A DNA stretch of 64,000 nt, taken from the NCBI RefSeq assembly GCF_050589845.1, contig NZ_JBNGPA010000016.1, positions 62,001 through 126,000 of the forward strand, given 5' to 3'. Every line of letters begins with the position of its first letter. Position 1 is the first letter of the stretch. The position numbers and the translations under genes are program-made. The notes beneath the pieces are model-generated. The model was not told the DNA's origin. It saw only the letters and a program-made list of their open reading frames with translations, and searched no databases. This document shows, piece by piece, positions 45,080 to 54,215 of the stretch. This stretch comes from Carboxylicivirga agarovorans. Lineage in GTDB: Bacteria > Bacteroidota > Bacteroidia > Bacteroidales > Marinilabiliaceae.

Positions 45080-45087
45080 CAAATATA
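45080..45087 (-). promoter_or_regulatory. Candidate -7 promoter box of guaA
   Basis: On the minus strand this is TATATTTG, fitting TAnnTTTG, 116 bases before the guaA start, leaving a leader long enough for control, although no purine riboswitch structure was recognised in it. Confidence 0.45.
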
Positions 45088-45130
45088 CGATTTAATATTT
45101 GATAATGGAGAGCTTAAGAACAATGAAAAC

Positions 45131-46315
45131 CTAAAACTTAATTCTGGATAATTGATATTTTTCAAGTTCTTCTCCTTCGTTCTTTTGAATAGTGAACACC
45201 AATTGCTCCTTATCTTCTGTTATATCTTTGAGTGATAAAAACACTTCGCAGGCACTTTTAGTCATAAAGTTAACTCCTTCCACATCTATTATCACATCTC
45301 CTTTTTCAATACCCAGTTCATCAGCCTCGCTGCCCTGCCAAACTCCATTAACGACAAACTGATCATCTTTCATGATAATATCAAGGCCAAAACTCCTGAC
45401 CTTAATAGGCTCAGGGTCTTCAACATTAAAGAAAAATCGCTTCTTGGGATAGTCCAAAGTAAAGGTCCCTTGCTCCAGCACTTTCATCCCTATTTTTGAT
45501 TTCCCGGCTCCTGCTTCAATAATCGCATTATTAAAAAGTGATTGTCCTATTTGCAGATTCATTTGATGGTATATTTGCGACTCATACTCTCCTGCACCCC
45601 AGGCCCCGTGCGAATTGGTTCCATCAGACATATATACCGGCGCAGCTATTGCATCTTTGCCTCTTAACCATTTTGCAGTTTCATTCCATAAGGCAAAAGA
45701 GTCTCCGCTTCCTGTATCGATCAACACCCACTTTATATCCTGATCATTGACCCTGACCTTTATAAAGGGGGAGCTTTGCTGCTTATTAACCCTTAATTTC
45801 GCCCCTTTAGCTTTATCCCCTTCAATGGTTTGATACGAATCTGCGATAATGAGCTGTTGTTTTTGCCAATCAATCTTAAACGCACCAAATCTCAGCAAAT
45901 TACTTCCGATTATACCCTTGTAACCAAGACATTTAAAAGGCCCTTCAAACACATCAACATAAAGAATCGGAATCTCCTGGTAACTCAAACCTCCGAGTTT
46001 TATATTCTCTGACACTACTAAACGGGCCATTTCCTTTTTACCTGTAGCATCTCCAATACTGATTTCTCTCGATTGTGAAAAGCTACGGTGAGTACTATCT
46101 TTAAATAAAATACACATAGCTCCTGTATCAAGCAAATAGCGACCTTCAACACCATCAATCGATGCTTTAATTACGATTTTATCATGGATATATTCAAATG
46201 GCATTTCTGCATAAAACCTATCACCATTAGAGTGTTTCCCCCCATTAAATTGGGCTGCGACACTTACAGACAATAATACTGTAAGCAATAAAAAACCAAC
46301 TTTATATTTTAACAT
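45131..46315 (-). CDS. Secreted aspartyl protease-like protein with PDZ domain
   Basis: A 394-residue exported protein (signal peptide ending VSVAAQ). It contains two retropepsin-like halves with the active-site motifs LLDTGAMC (about 61-68) and LIDTGSGD (about 197-204), so both catalytic Asp residues are present in one chain. A PDZ domain follows (about 305-380, VWQGSEADELGIEKGDVIID). Such proteins are common in Bacteroidota and their role is not known; a part in protein quality control in the periplasm is possible. Its own promoter box precedes it. Confidence 0.87.
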   Translation of the reverse strand: MLKYKVGFLLLTVLLSVSVAAQFNGGKHSNGDRFYAEMPFEYIHDKIVIKASIDGVEGRYLLDTGAMCILFKDSTHRSFSQSREISIGDATGKKEMARLVVSENIKLGGLSYQEIPILYVDVFEGPFKCLGYKGIIGSNLLRFGAFKIDWQKQQLIIADSYQTIEGDKAKGAKLRVNKQQSSPFIKVRVNDQDIKWVLIDTGSGDSFALWNETAKWLRGKDAIAAPVYMSDGTNSHGAWGAGEYESQIYHQMNLQIGQSLFNNAIIEAGAGKSKIGMKVLEQGTFTLDYPKKRFFFNVEDPEPIKVRSFGLDIIMKDDQFVVNGVWQGSEADELGIEKGDVIIDVEGVNFMTKSACEVFLSLKDITEDKEQLVFTIQKNEGEELEKYQLSRIKF

Positions 46316-46366
46316 ACGATTCTGTTTTTGATTTAGTTTGATCTTAAAGTAACAGCAAAACTAATC

Positions 46367-46374
46367 CAAAAGTA
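46367..46374 (-). promoter_or_regulatory. Candidate -7 promoter box of the aspartyl protease-like gene
   Basis: On the minus strand this is TACTTTTG, matching TAnnTTTG, 51 bases before the start. Confidence 0.45.
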
Positions 46375-46455
46375 AGTTTGAATATTATCAGATAACATCT
46401 AAATATCAATATTTCCTTATACTTTTTTTGTTAATTTCGCATAAAATTAGATGCT

Positions 46456-46962
46456 TTGGACAATAATCAAGACAAACAATGGTATGCATTGTATACCAAA
46501 TCACGTGGTGAGAAAAAAGCTTTGGAACAATTAACAACACTTGGAATAGAAACCTATTTGCCTTTAAAAAAGACATTAAGGCAATGGAGTGACCGAAAAA
46601 AGTGGGTAGAAATGCCTGTTATCAGTTCCTATATTTTTGTGAAAATTCCCAAGGCAGCTTATCGTGAAGTTTTTAAAGCAAATAGTGTTGTTGCATATGT
46701 ATCCTATAAGGGGAAAGCTTGTGTTATTCCTGATGGTGATATTCTAGCCATGAAACGCACCATTGAGAATCAACTGGATTTCAGTGTTGAAGCCAACCAG
46801 ATTGAAAAAGGACAGCAAATCACTGTCACATCAGGTCCACTTGAAGGCATTAAAGGAGAGGTAATTGACATTCAGGGAAAGAAAAAAATCATTCTTCGAA
46901 TTCAGCACATTGGCTATACCCTGGTTGTTAACCTCGATGATGCCAGTTTTAAAAAGGATTAA
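46456..46962 (+). CDS. UpxY-type NusG family transcription antiterminator
   Basis: A 168-residue NusG paralogue. The N-terminal NGN domain reads WYALYTKSRGEKKALEQLT, then LPLKKTLRQWSDRKKWVEMP and SYIFVKI; a KOW domain is near the C-terminus (ITVTSGPLEGIKGEVIDIQG). UpxY proteins bind RNA polymerase to read through early terminators of surface polysaccharide operons. The only in-frame start at the proper place is TTG at 46456; a nearby ATG at 46451 is in another frame. The next gene is a nucleotide-sugar epimerase, which fits, but no long polysaccharide operon follows. Confidence 0.9.
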   Translation: MDNNQDKQWYALYTKSRGEKKALEQLTTLGIETYLPLKKTLRQWSDRKKWVEMPVISSYIFVKIPKAAYREVFKANSVVAYVSYKGKACVIPDGDILAMKRTIENQLDFSVEANQIEKGQQITVTSGPLEGIKGEVIDIQGKKKIILRIQHIGYTLVVNLDDASFKKD

Positions 46963-47041
46963 GATTACCAGACCATTTTAATGACTTATTTATTACGACA
47001 ATAAGGTATTAGCAGCCTAATTTTTATAATTCAACCTAAAC

Positions 47042-48037
47042 ATGATCGCAAATCAAAAATGTAGTATTTTAGTAACTGGCGCTGCAGGCTTTATCGGATT
47101 TCATCTGTGTAAGCAGTTACTTCAATCGGGCTGTAAAGTAATAGGGATTGATAGTATTAACAGTTACTATTGCACCCAACTTAAAGAAGACAGATTAAAG
47201 GAGTTGGAGAAATACAGTAACTTTCGCTTTCTCAAACAGGATATATGTGATAAGCAAGGGCTTAATCAGTTATTTAAGAATGAACAATTTGATTATGTCA
47301 TTAACCTGGCTGCACAAGCCGGTGTTCGTTACAGCATTGAACAACCGTATAAATACATTGACAGTAACCTGATTGGTTTTATTAACATTCTGGAAGCATG
47401 TCGACGCTACCCTGTTAAGCATTTGATATATGCATCATCAAGTTCTGTCTATGGCAATTCAAAAGCTACTCCTTTTAGCACGCAAGATGCCTGCAATGAA
47501 CCCGTTTCACTTTATGCCGCCACTAAAAAGTCGAATGAGATGATGGCGCATAGTTATGCCCACTTATATAAAATTCCAATTACCGGCTTACGATTTTTTA
47601 CAGTTTACGGCCCATTTGGCCGCCCCGATATGGCTTACTTTTCTTTTACTGATAAGATTGTCAAAAATGAAGCCATACAGGTGTATAATAATGGTGATCT
47701 GGAGCGTGACTTTACCTATATTGATGATATAGTTAAAGCCATTGAAAAACTAATTGACTTACCCTTTGACAGGCCTGAAGAAATTGATAAACCCTATCGT
47801 TTATTTAATATTGGTAATAACAAGCCGGTTAAACTACTGGACTTTATCAAAACACTCGAAAAATACATTGGCAAAGAAGCTATCAAAAACTTCCTGCCCA
47901 TGCAAAAAGGAGATGTATATCAAACTTATGCAGACATCTCTGATCTGGAAAACCGGATTGGTTTTAAGCCAGACACCAGTCTTGACAAAGGTTTAAAAGA
48001 ATTCATCGATTGGTATAAATCATATTACAGCAAATAA
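47042..48037 (+). CDS. NAD-dependent nucleotide-sugar epimerase, UDP-glucuronate 4-epimerase type
   Basis: A 331-residue short-chain dehydrogenase-like epimerase. The NAD-binding motif is VTGAAGFIGFHLC, the catalytic Tyr and Lys are in YAATKKSNE, with the Ser in YASSSSVYG; INSYYCTQLKEDRL resembles UDP-glucuronate 4-epimerases, and RFFTVYGPFGRPDMAYF is a typical substrate block. It should supply UDP-galacturonate for a surface polysaccharide. It lies about 80 bases after the UpxY-like gene and may be its target transcript. The substrate is judged from motif similarity only. Confidence 0.85.
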   Translation: MIANQKCSILVTGAAGFIGFHLCKQLLQSGCKVIGIDSINSYYCTQLKEDRLKELEKYSNFRFLKQDICDKQGLNQLFKNEQFDYVINLAAQAGVRYSIEQPYKYIDSNLIGFINILEACRRYPVKHLIYASSSSVYGNSKATPFSTQDACNEPVSLYAATKKSNEMMAHSYAHLYKIPITGLRFFTVYGPFGRPDMAYFSFTDKIVKNEAIQVYNNGDLERDFTYIDDIVKAIEKLIDLPFDRPEEIDKPYRLFNIGNNKPVKLLDFIKTLEKYIGKEAIKNFLPMQKGDVYQTYADISDLENRIGFKPDTSLDKGLKEFIDWYKSYYSK

Positions 48038-48055
48038 CAGCTAACACCTAAAGGC

Positions 48056-48844
48056 ATGTACGAAGAAGAATTACCCATAGAAGAATACATATATAGTGAA
48101 GCATTAAAGGAACGTCATGAAGACTCAAAGCGTTTTAAGGAGTTAATAGCATTGAATGACGCCAGCGATGAAGATGCGGCAACAGAACTGTTATATGTTA
48201 GTAAACGATTGTTTTATAACTACTATGGGCTTGATAAGGTGATGGATGCCCGCAATACCATTCTTCATTTCTTTGATGTGGATACGGATGATGATGTCAT
48301 TCCGGCGACCATGAACGGAGGTATCAATGAGCACGATGACCTGATTGAAGATGTGTTAAACGCACTTGATGACATTGATGATCTTAAAAAGCTCAATCCC
48401 AAAAAACTGGCGAACCGTTACCCGGAGCTTTCTTTCCTCGTGCTTATTAAAATTGTATTAATGGAAATACAGGAGGAAGCGCCAAAGAAGATTCTTCGCC
48501 AACTGGATGAAGCTCTTTCTATATATCCCGATGACATCCTGATCAGATTGGAGCATGAATCTGTTATTAACCGAGAGGGAAAAAATGGCGGTCTTGTATC
48601 TGATGATTTTATTAAAAATACGACAGCATCTGGCGTTTTTAAACGAAAAGCCATTCATTCGTTCGAATTAATGAGTTTGCACACCGCATTATTTGAATAT
48701 TTAGCCGGCAAAAAAGATATCCTGATGTTGGATGCCCTGATGTTTGCTTCTCAAACCCTTTATCCTGAATGGGAAGATGCCTGGAGTGATAAAGAAGTTT
48801 ACAGTGAAATTCTTAAAGTAGAATTCTGCAAGCTAAATGCATAA
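48056..48844 (+). CDS. Acidic hypothetical protein downstream of the epimerase
   Basis: A 262-residue cytoplasmic protein, strongly acidic at its N-terminus (MYEEELPIEEYIYSE, then NDASDEDAATELL), mostly helical, with a DVDTDDDVIP and a DDIDDLKKLNPKK segment and a hydrophobic helical middle (LSFLVLIKIVLMEI). It could be a repeat-type helical protein of the TPR kind, as EDILMLDALMFASQTLYPEW hints, but I do not recognise the family. It is 18 bases after the epimerase stop, so they are co-transcribed. Confidence 0.65.
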   Translation: MYEEELPIEEYIYSEALKERHEDSKRFKELIALNDASDEDAATELLYVSKRLFYNYYGLDKVMDARNTILHFFDVDTDDDVIPATMNGGINEHDDLIEDVLNALDDIDDLKKLNPKKLANRYPELSFLVLIKIVLMEIQEEAPKKILRQLDEALSIYPDDILIRLEHESVINREGKNGGLVSDDFIKNTTASGVFKRKAIHSFELMSLHTALFEYLAGKKDILMLDALMFASQTLYPEWEDAWSDKEVYSEILKVEFCKLNA

Positions 48845-48982
48845 AAGGGTTTCCATTACCAAAAGCCTGGATGCAAAGCACGCAATTATTACAGGAACCT
48901 GTATAATGTGAGCTTTGCCATCTCCCTTTTAATTAGGGCGTAGCTTTTAATAGTATGTTCTCCCTCACAATTCAATCATTGG

Positions 48983-49654
48983 CTAATCAGAGAGGTAGTT
49001 TTTAAGTTGACCTATAAGGGGAATAACATTTTCTGCACCTCCGGTAAAAAATGCAGCTCCAATATCAACAACTTTTTTCCCCGATTCAGCTGCCACCCCT
49101 TCAAGGAATTTTCGTAAAATAGATTTGAATGTGACAGGGTTTTCCTTGTCTCCTTTAATTGTTGCCTGGCATTCCTTCACGATACGCTCTATGGCTTCCT
49201 GAGGATAGTAATACGCCAGTAAGTCAACAAATGATTCAATATGAATTCGTGTGATCTCTGAATTAAAAGAACTATCGGCATAATGCCCTAATTTTTTTAG
49301 CTGGGCACCTATGCTTGTCCTTATAAATTTATTTTCTATCACAAACTCAACCTTGTTCAGGTCAGCTCTCAACTTTGACCGGGCAACAATTTTAAAAAAC
49401 TCTACCTTGACATCCGACTCTGTGATATGACCATATTTTAAATCACTTTCATAGGACAAACGTCGCACTTTCGTTTCGGGTATTTGCAGGTCAAGGCTTA
49501 TTTCAAAATTTGACTTCTCCTTTAAATCGCCATATTTACGAAGTAAATTGAAGATTAAAACCTCAAAATCATTTTTGTTCATCGAGCCAAAACCTCTGAT
49601 GCTATACTGCTCGATAAATTCAAGAGCAAACTTCTCCTTATCCGTTAATTTCAT
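48983..49654 (-). CDS. Cytoplasmic hypothetical protein of a two-gene module
   Basis: A 223-residue protein with no signal peptide. The first 80 residues look like a helical DNA- or protein-binding region (LTDKEKFALEFIEQYSIRGF, then IPETKVRRLSYES). The last 30 residues (VVDIGAAFFTGGAENVIPLI) are hydrophobic and glycine-containing and could touch a membrane. I do not recognise the family. Its start lies 16 bases after the stop of the glycine-rich membrane protein gene, so the two are an operon, and they probably work together. Confidence 0.7.
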   Translation of the reverse strand: MKLTDKEKFALEFIEQYSIRGFGSMNKNDFEVLIFNLLRKYGDLKEKSNFEISLDLQIPETKVRRLSYESDLKYGHITESDVKVEFFKIVARSKLRADLNKVEFVIENKFIRTSIGAQLKKLGHYADSSFNSEITRIHIESFVDLLAYYYPQEAIERIVKECQATIKGDKENPVTFKSILRKFLEGVAAESGKKVVDIGAAFFTGGAENVIPLIGQLKNYLSD

Positions 49655-49670
49655 TGTGTAATTGTTTCTA

Positions 49671-50144
49671 TCAGGAGTTAGCTTCTATATTTAATTGCCG
49701 GCCTTCACCTGCTGCTTTCTTGTCCATTGAATTACCCAGTGCCAGGCCAATAGTCATTCCAATAGCTATTCCAATTCCAAGACTTCCCATATTATCGGTT
49801 ACCTGCCCCCATACAATTCCCATAGGCACACCAAACACCGTCATACCCAATGCCATCCAAAGATTTCGGTAATGATTTTTGGTAACTATCTTTAACTGCT
49901 TCTCCAAAAATCTCAGAATATTCTTTTTAGAAGTTTTGATCTGTTTTTTTAACTCATACTTGTTTTCAATAGCGTGGTTGATCAGTTCAAGGTTATCATT
50001 GATAAACTCTACCACTCCCTGTGGCAAATCTCTTTTATTTAATTCTTCAACTAACCTGCGCATGTAGATATACTCTTTATAATCCTTCGGAGGAATATCC
50101 TGAGGCTCCACCTCTTTTAGCTGAATAATTTTATTTTGTTCCAT
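49671..50144 (-). CDS. Membrane protein with glycine-rich hairpin, partner of the downstream gene
   Basis: A 157-residue protein when started at MEQNKIIQLKEVE (50144); the frame runs on to 50189 but that part does not look like protein. The N-terminal 90 residues are charged and helical with a coiled-coil-like block KKQIKTSKKNILRFLEKQLK. The C-terminal 60 residues hold two membrane segments, the second a glycine-zipper-like GSLGIGIAIGMTIGLALGNS. It lies after clpB on the same strand, past the clpB terminator. Function unknown; the layout of soluble helix then membrane hairpin suits a sensor or a membrane effector. Confidence 0.7.
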   Translation of the reverse strand: MEQNKIIQLKEVEPQDIPPKDYKEYIYMRRLVEELNKRDLPQGVVEFINDNLELINHAIENKYELKKQIKTSKKNILRFLEKQLKIVTKNHYRNLWMALGMTVFGVPMGIVWGQVTDNMGSLGIGIAIGMTIGLALGNSMDKKAAGEGRQLNIEANS

Positions 50145-50205
50145 AATGCAGTAATCACTATTAAATGTTTGAATATAGCAAAATTTCACCGATTGCTATT
50201 AATAG

Positions 50206-50231
50206 CAAAAGGCCCGCGATAATCACAGGCC
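50206..50231 (-). terminator. Probable terminator of clpB
   Basis: On the minus strand GGCCTGTGA pairs with TCGCGGGCC (two G-T pairs, short loop), followed by TTTT. It lies about 55 bases after the clpB stop. Confidence 0.6.
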
Positions 50232-50285
50232 ACTTTATCCATTCCATTCAATTATTTTATTTTCTGAGTATTACAAGCACCAATA

Positions 50286-52874
50286 TCACTTGTTTGTAAA
50301 TACCAGTTCATTGTCTTCAACATCAACCAATACGGTTGAATTAGCCATAATTTCATCGGCCAGTATCTTTTTGGATAACTGATTCAACACCAAACGCTGA
50401 ATAACCCGTTTTACAGGTCGCGCTCCAAACTGAGGTTCATATCCTTGTTCGGCAATAAAATCAACAGCCTTTTTAGTCAATTCCAATGATAACTGATTCT
50501 GGTGTAAGCGTTCTTTCAGCGCGTTTATTTGAATCTGCACAACCTCCTTCACTTCGTCCAGGTTAAGAGGCGTGAACATCACCAGCTCATCGATCCTGTT
50601 CAAAAACTCGGGACGGATCGATTGCTTTAGCAGTTTCATCACCTCTGTTTTGGTCTCATCAACCATATTTTCGCGTTGTTGCATATCCATACCTTCCAGC
50701 TTGTTTTGTATAATAGGCGATCCCATATTAGACGTCATGATGATAATGGCATTTTTGAAGTCAGCAACCCTACCTTTATTATCGGTTAAACGCCCCTCAT
50801 CCAAGACCTGCAATAAGATATTAAAGGTATCCGGATGAGCCTTTTCTATCTCGTCCAGTAATACAACCGAATAAGGCTTGCGTCGAACCGCTTCTGTAAG
50901 CTGTCCTCCTTCATCATAACCAACGTACCCCGGAGGTGCCCCAACCAAACGACTAACCGCATGCCGTTCCTGGTATTCACTCATATCAATGCGGGTTATA
51001 GCATTTTCATCGTTAAACAGGTAATCGGCGAGTGTTTTGGCCAATTCGGTTTTACCAACTCCTGTTGTCCCTAAGAATAGGAATGAGCCAATTGGGCGAC
51101 GGCTATCCTGCAAGTTAGCCCTTGAACGGCGAACGGCATCTGAAACGACTTCAATGGCCTCATTCTGACCAACAACACGCTTATGTAATTCATTTTCCAG
51201 GTTCAGCAGCTTTTCACGTTCACTACTCAACATTTTAGCAACAGGAATACCGGTCCATCTGGCCACTACTTCAGCAATGTCGTCACTGCTTACCTCTTCT
51301 TTAATTAAAGCGTTTTCCTGATTTTCATTGAGACGTTGTTGCGCCAATTCTAACTTTTCCTCCTCTTCTTTTATTTTACCATAGCGTAATTCTGCCACCA
51401 GACCAAAGTTTCCATCCCTCTCTGCCTTATCAGCTTCCTGCTTAAGCTGATCAACCCTTGTTTTAATGGTCTGTACCTGTTCAGCTGCACTGCGCTCACT
51501 ATCCCATTTGGCAAAAATACTGTTACGCTGCTCTTTTAGGTCGGCCAGTTCTTTTTTGATCTGCGTGATTTTTTCCTTATCGTTCTCTCGCTTGATGGCT
51601 TCCAGCTCAATTTCATACTGCATGATCCGGCGATCCAGAATATCTAATTCTTCCGGTTTAGAATTCATCTCAAGCCGCAGTTTTGAAGCAGCTTCATCCA
51701 TTAGATCAATGGCTTTATCGGGTAAAAAACGATCGCTTATATAGCGATGTGACAGCTCTACCGCCGAAACAATAGCACTGTCTTTTATCCTTACCTTATG
51801 ATGCTTCTCATAACGGTCTTTTATCCCCCTGAGAATTGAAATAGCACTTTCCTTGTCGGGCTCATCCACCAACACCTTCTGAAACCGTCGCTCCAGGGCC
51901 TTATCTTTTTCAAAATACTTCTGAAACTCGTCTAAAGTTGTAGCTCCTATGGCACGTAATTCTCCACGTGCTAAAGCAGGTTTAAGAATATTAGCTGCAT
52001 CCATAGCTCCCTGTCCTCCACCTGCTCCCACTAACGTATGGATTTCATCGATAAACAACACAATGCGCCCCTCTTCAGAAATAACCTCTTTTACTACAGC
52101 CTTTAGCCGCTCTTCAAACTCCCCCTTGTATTTGGCACCCGCAATAAGCGCTCCCATATCTAATGAGTAGATGATTTTATCTTTCAGATTTTCAGGCACA
52201 TCTCCCTTGACCAGTCTATGTGCCAGTCCTTCTGCAATTGCGGTTTTACCCGTTCCCGGTTCTCCCACCAGCATCGGATTATTCTTTGTCCGCCGGGATA
52301 AGATCTGCAAAATCCTGCGTATTTCATCATCACGTCCAATAACAGGATCAAGCTTTCCATCATTGGCCAGTTTATTTAAGTTGCGTGCATACTTTTCCAG
52401 TGACTGATAGGTTTCTTCCTGCGATTGTGAAGTCACGTTTTTTCCTTTTCTCAACTCGGCAATCGCCTTGCCCAATTCCTGCTCACTAACGCCACTATCC
52501 TTCATTAAACTAGACGCTTCATCCTTGGCTTTTAATATGGCCAGCATCAAATGCTCAACGGCAACATATTCATCCTTCATCTTTTTAGCCACATTGGCTG
52601 CATCATGAAGCATGGATGTGGCCGTACGCGACAACATAACATCTCCTCCCTCTACCTTGGGGAAACTCTGTATAATACTATCGAGAGTTTGCTTAAATAG
52701 CTCCGTATTAACGCCAAGCTTATTGAGAATAAAAGGCAGCACATTTTCATCAACTGTAAAAATACCCTTCAAAATATGAGCGTTCTCTATTTGTTGATGA
52801 CTCAGCGACTGTGCAATTTGCTGAGCCTGCTGAATAGCTTCCTGCGACTTGATTGTATAATTATTAAAATTCAT
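50286..52874 (-). CDS. clpB: ATP-dependent disaggregase ClpB
   Basis: ClpB with DnaK resolves protein aggregates after heat stress. The 862-residue protein from MNFNNYTIKS (52874) matches the family length; a frame continues 13 codons upstream but lacks support. Features: N-terminal Clp repeats, first AAA+ with GEPGTGKTAIA and LFIDEIHTLVGAGG, a coiled-coil middle domain with repeated Leu and Glu (about 400-520), second AAA+ with GTTGVGKTELAK, and RPEFLNRIDELVMF. No HrcA or CIRCE site was recognised upstream. Confidence 0.97.
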   Translation of the reverse strand: MNFNNYTIKSQEAIQQAQQIAQSLSHQQIENAHILKGIFTVDENVLPFILNKLGVNTELFKQTLDSIIQSFPKVEGGDVMLSRTATSMLHDAANVAKKMKDEYVAVEHLMLAILKAKDEASSLMKDSGVSEQELGKAIAELRKGKNVTSQSQEETYQSLEKYARNLNKLANDGKLDPVIGRDDEIRRILQILSRRTKNNPMLVGEPGTGKTAIAEGLAHRLVKGDVPENLKDKIIYSLDMGALIAGAKYKGEFEERLKAVVKEVISEEGRIVLFIDEIHTLVGAGGGQGAMDAANILKPALARGELRAIGATTLDEFQKYFEKDKALERRFQKVLVDEPDKESAISILRGIKDRYEKHHKVRIKDSAIVSAVELSHRYISDRFLPDKAIDLMDEAASKLRLEMNSKPEELDILDRRIMQYEIELEAIKRENDKEKITQIKKELADLKEQRNSIFAKWDSERSAAEQVQTIKTRVDQLKQEADKAERDGNFGLVAELRYGKIKEEEEKLELAQQRLNENQENALIKEEVSSDDIAEVVARWTGIPVAKMLSSEREKLLNLENELHKRVVGQNEAIEVVSDAVRRSRANLQDSRRPIGSFLFLGTTGVGKTELAKTLADYLFNDENAITRIDMSEYQERHAVSRLVGAPPGYVGYDEGGQLTEAVRRKPYSVVLLDEIEKAHPDTFNILLQVLDEGRLTDNKGRVADFKNAIIIMTSNMGSPIIQNKLEGMDMQQRENMVDETKTEVMKLLKQSIRPEFLNRIDELVMFTPLNLDEVKEVVQIQINALKERLHQNQLSLELTKKAVDFIAEQGYEPQFGARPVKRVIQRLVLNQLSKKILADEIMANSTVLVDVEDNELVFTNK

Positions 52875-53016
52875 GACATTTTCTTTTGATAAAAAGCAAT
52901 TATCAAATGCCATACCTCAAGGCACAAACAAGACACATTGTCCTATCTTACAGGTAGATACATGTCATTTTGACTTAGAAATATAAAAACGAATGACAAA
53001 AAATCAGGCATACTGA

Positions 53017-53949
53017 TCAATAAGACTGAGAAGACCTTAGGCGCTCATATAATTTATAATACTCCATAACACCCGGCTCCTGACGCATTAATTTTTTACG
53101 CGCTGCTTCATCAGACATCCACCGGTACACCCATGATATACCCCAACTTTTATAAAAGTGACTCTGCTGACGGTACACCTCATCGGTCATTGCATCATCG
53201 AGGCTAATGAAGGTGTAGTCTTTAGCTTTTAACCGCTCAACAATATCTGGTAAGAAATCTGCATTGATTGAGTTATCGTGACAAAGGTAAATATGCTTTA
53301 GCTGCCTGCCATATTGAGCTACAGTTAACGAATCCATCCAGGCAAAACTGCGCATTGTAGCATCCACATAGGCCTGCCCTATCTCTCTGGCTTGGCTTAG
53401 ACTGTCATTGTTAAGGTAATATTCATATATGGCATTGAACATCCAGTCTGAGCTTTCGACCGTAAAGGGTGTAGAAATTAGCTTCAAGGAATCCAGTACA
53501 TTATGAATAGCATCGTGCTCCAGGGAGTCGTTTCCCAAATCATTGTAAGGAAATCTGAAATATTTGACGGATTTGCCTGTCTGAGCCGCTATTTTTTTAC
53601 TCACCTCCAAACCTTTAATAATATCCTTTTTAAAAGTATCCAGATCCACCTTTGAATAATGCGGATGGGAAAAGGTATGTGAGCCTGCAGTAACATACTT
53701 ATCCTCGATCCATGGTTTTAAATAAACTAAACTGTTATCAGGGTCATTGCGCAATCTGCTTTCGTTAATAAAAATAGCAGATGGTATTCTGTTTTCAGAA
53801 AGATAATTGAGAAAGGTCATATTAGCATCCGACTTATATTTCCTGATATTTGGAACATCATCTATAGTAATTGCTACTTGTTTTTGAGCAGTGACCATAC
53901 ACCCTGCTCCCATCAATACCATTAGGGCTAAAAACTTTAGTCTATACAT
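53017..53949 (-). CDS. Secreted polysaccharide deacetylase family protein
   Basis: A 310-residue exported protein (signal peptide ending GCMVTAQ). The NodB-type fold shows QVAITIDDVPNIRKY with the metal-binding Asp pair, SHTFSHPHYSKVD as the second metal site, and YFRFPYNDLGND as the third. It likely removes N- or O-acetyl groups from a glycan in the periplasm; the substrate is unknown. It sits between clpB and the glycogen operon but is transcribed away from the latter. Cys17 is in a poor lipobox. Confidence 0.85.
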   Translation of the reverse strand: MYRLKFLALMVLMGAGCMVTAQKQVAITIDDVPNIRKYKSDANMTFLNYLSENRIPSAIFINESRLRNDPDNSLVYLKPWIEDKYVTAGSHTFSHPHYSKVDLDTFKKDIIKGLEVSKKIAAQTGKSVKYFRFPYNDLGNDSLEHDAIHNVLDSLKLISTPFTVESSDWMFNAIYEYYLNNDSLSQAREIGQAYVDATMRSFAWMDSLTVAQYGRQLKHIYLCHDNSINADFLPDIVERLKAKDYTFISLDDAMTDEVYRQQSHFYKSWGISWVYRWMSDEAARKKLMRQEPGVMEYYKLYERLRSSQSY

Positions 53950-54133
53950 TATATTTTTGTTAATTGAATACTATCCAAAGGGCTCTTAACTTACATTTTA
54001 CAACTCACAATAACGTTATAATTTCTTTTTCTTACTCCACAGCTAAATATACTTACATCCCTTAATCTATGTTATAAATCATTAAAAAAATGATTTTTGT
54101 CACAAATATAGCTACTTGAGCTAAAAATTTACC

Positions 54134-54141
54134 TAAATTTG
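54134..54141 (+). promoter_or_regulatory. Candidate -7 promoter box of the glycogen operon
   Basis: TAAATTTG fits TAnnTTTG, 74 bases before the debranching enzyme ATG. The four genes that follow have short gaps of 5, 18 and 124 bases and no terminator until 63161. Confidence 0.5.
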
Positions 54142-54215
54142 ATACGGGAATTCACAGGGAGTAAAACAACGCAACAACAGGAATTTAATTTTAATCAGAC
54201 TATTACCATTTGCGT

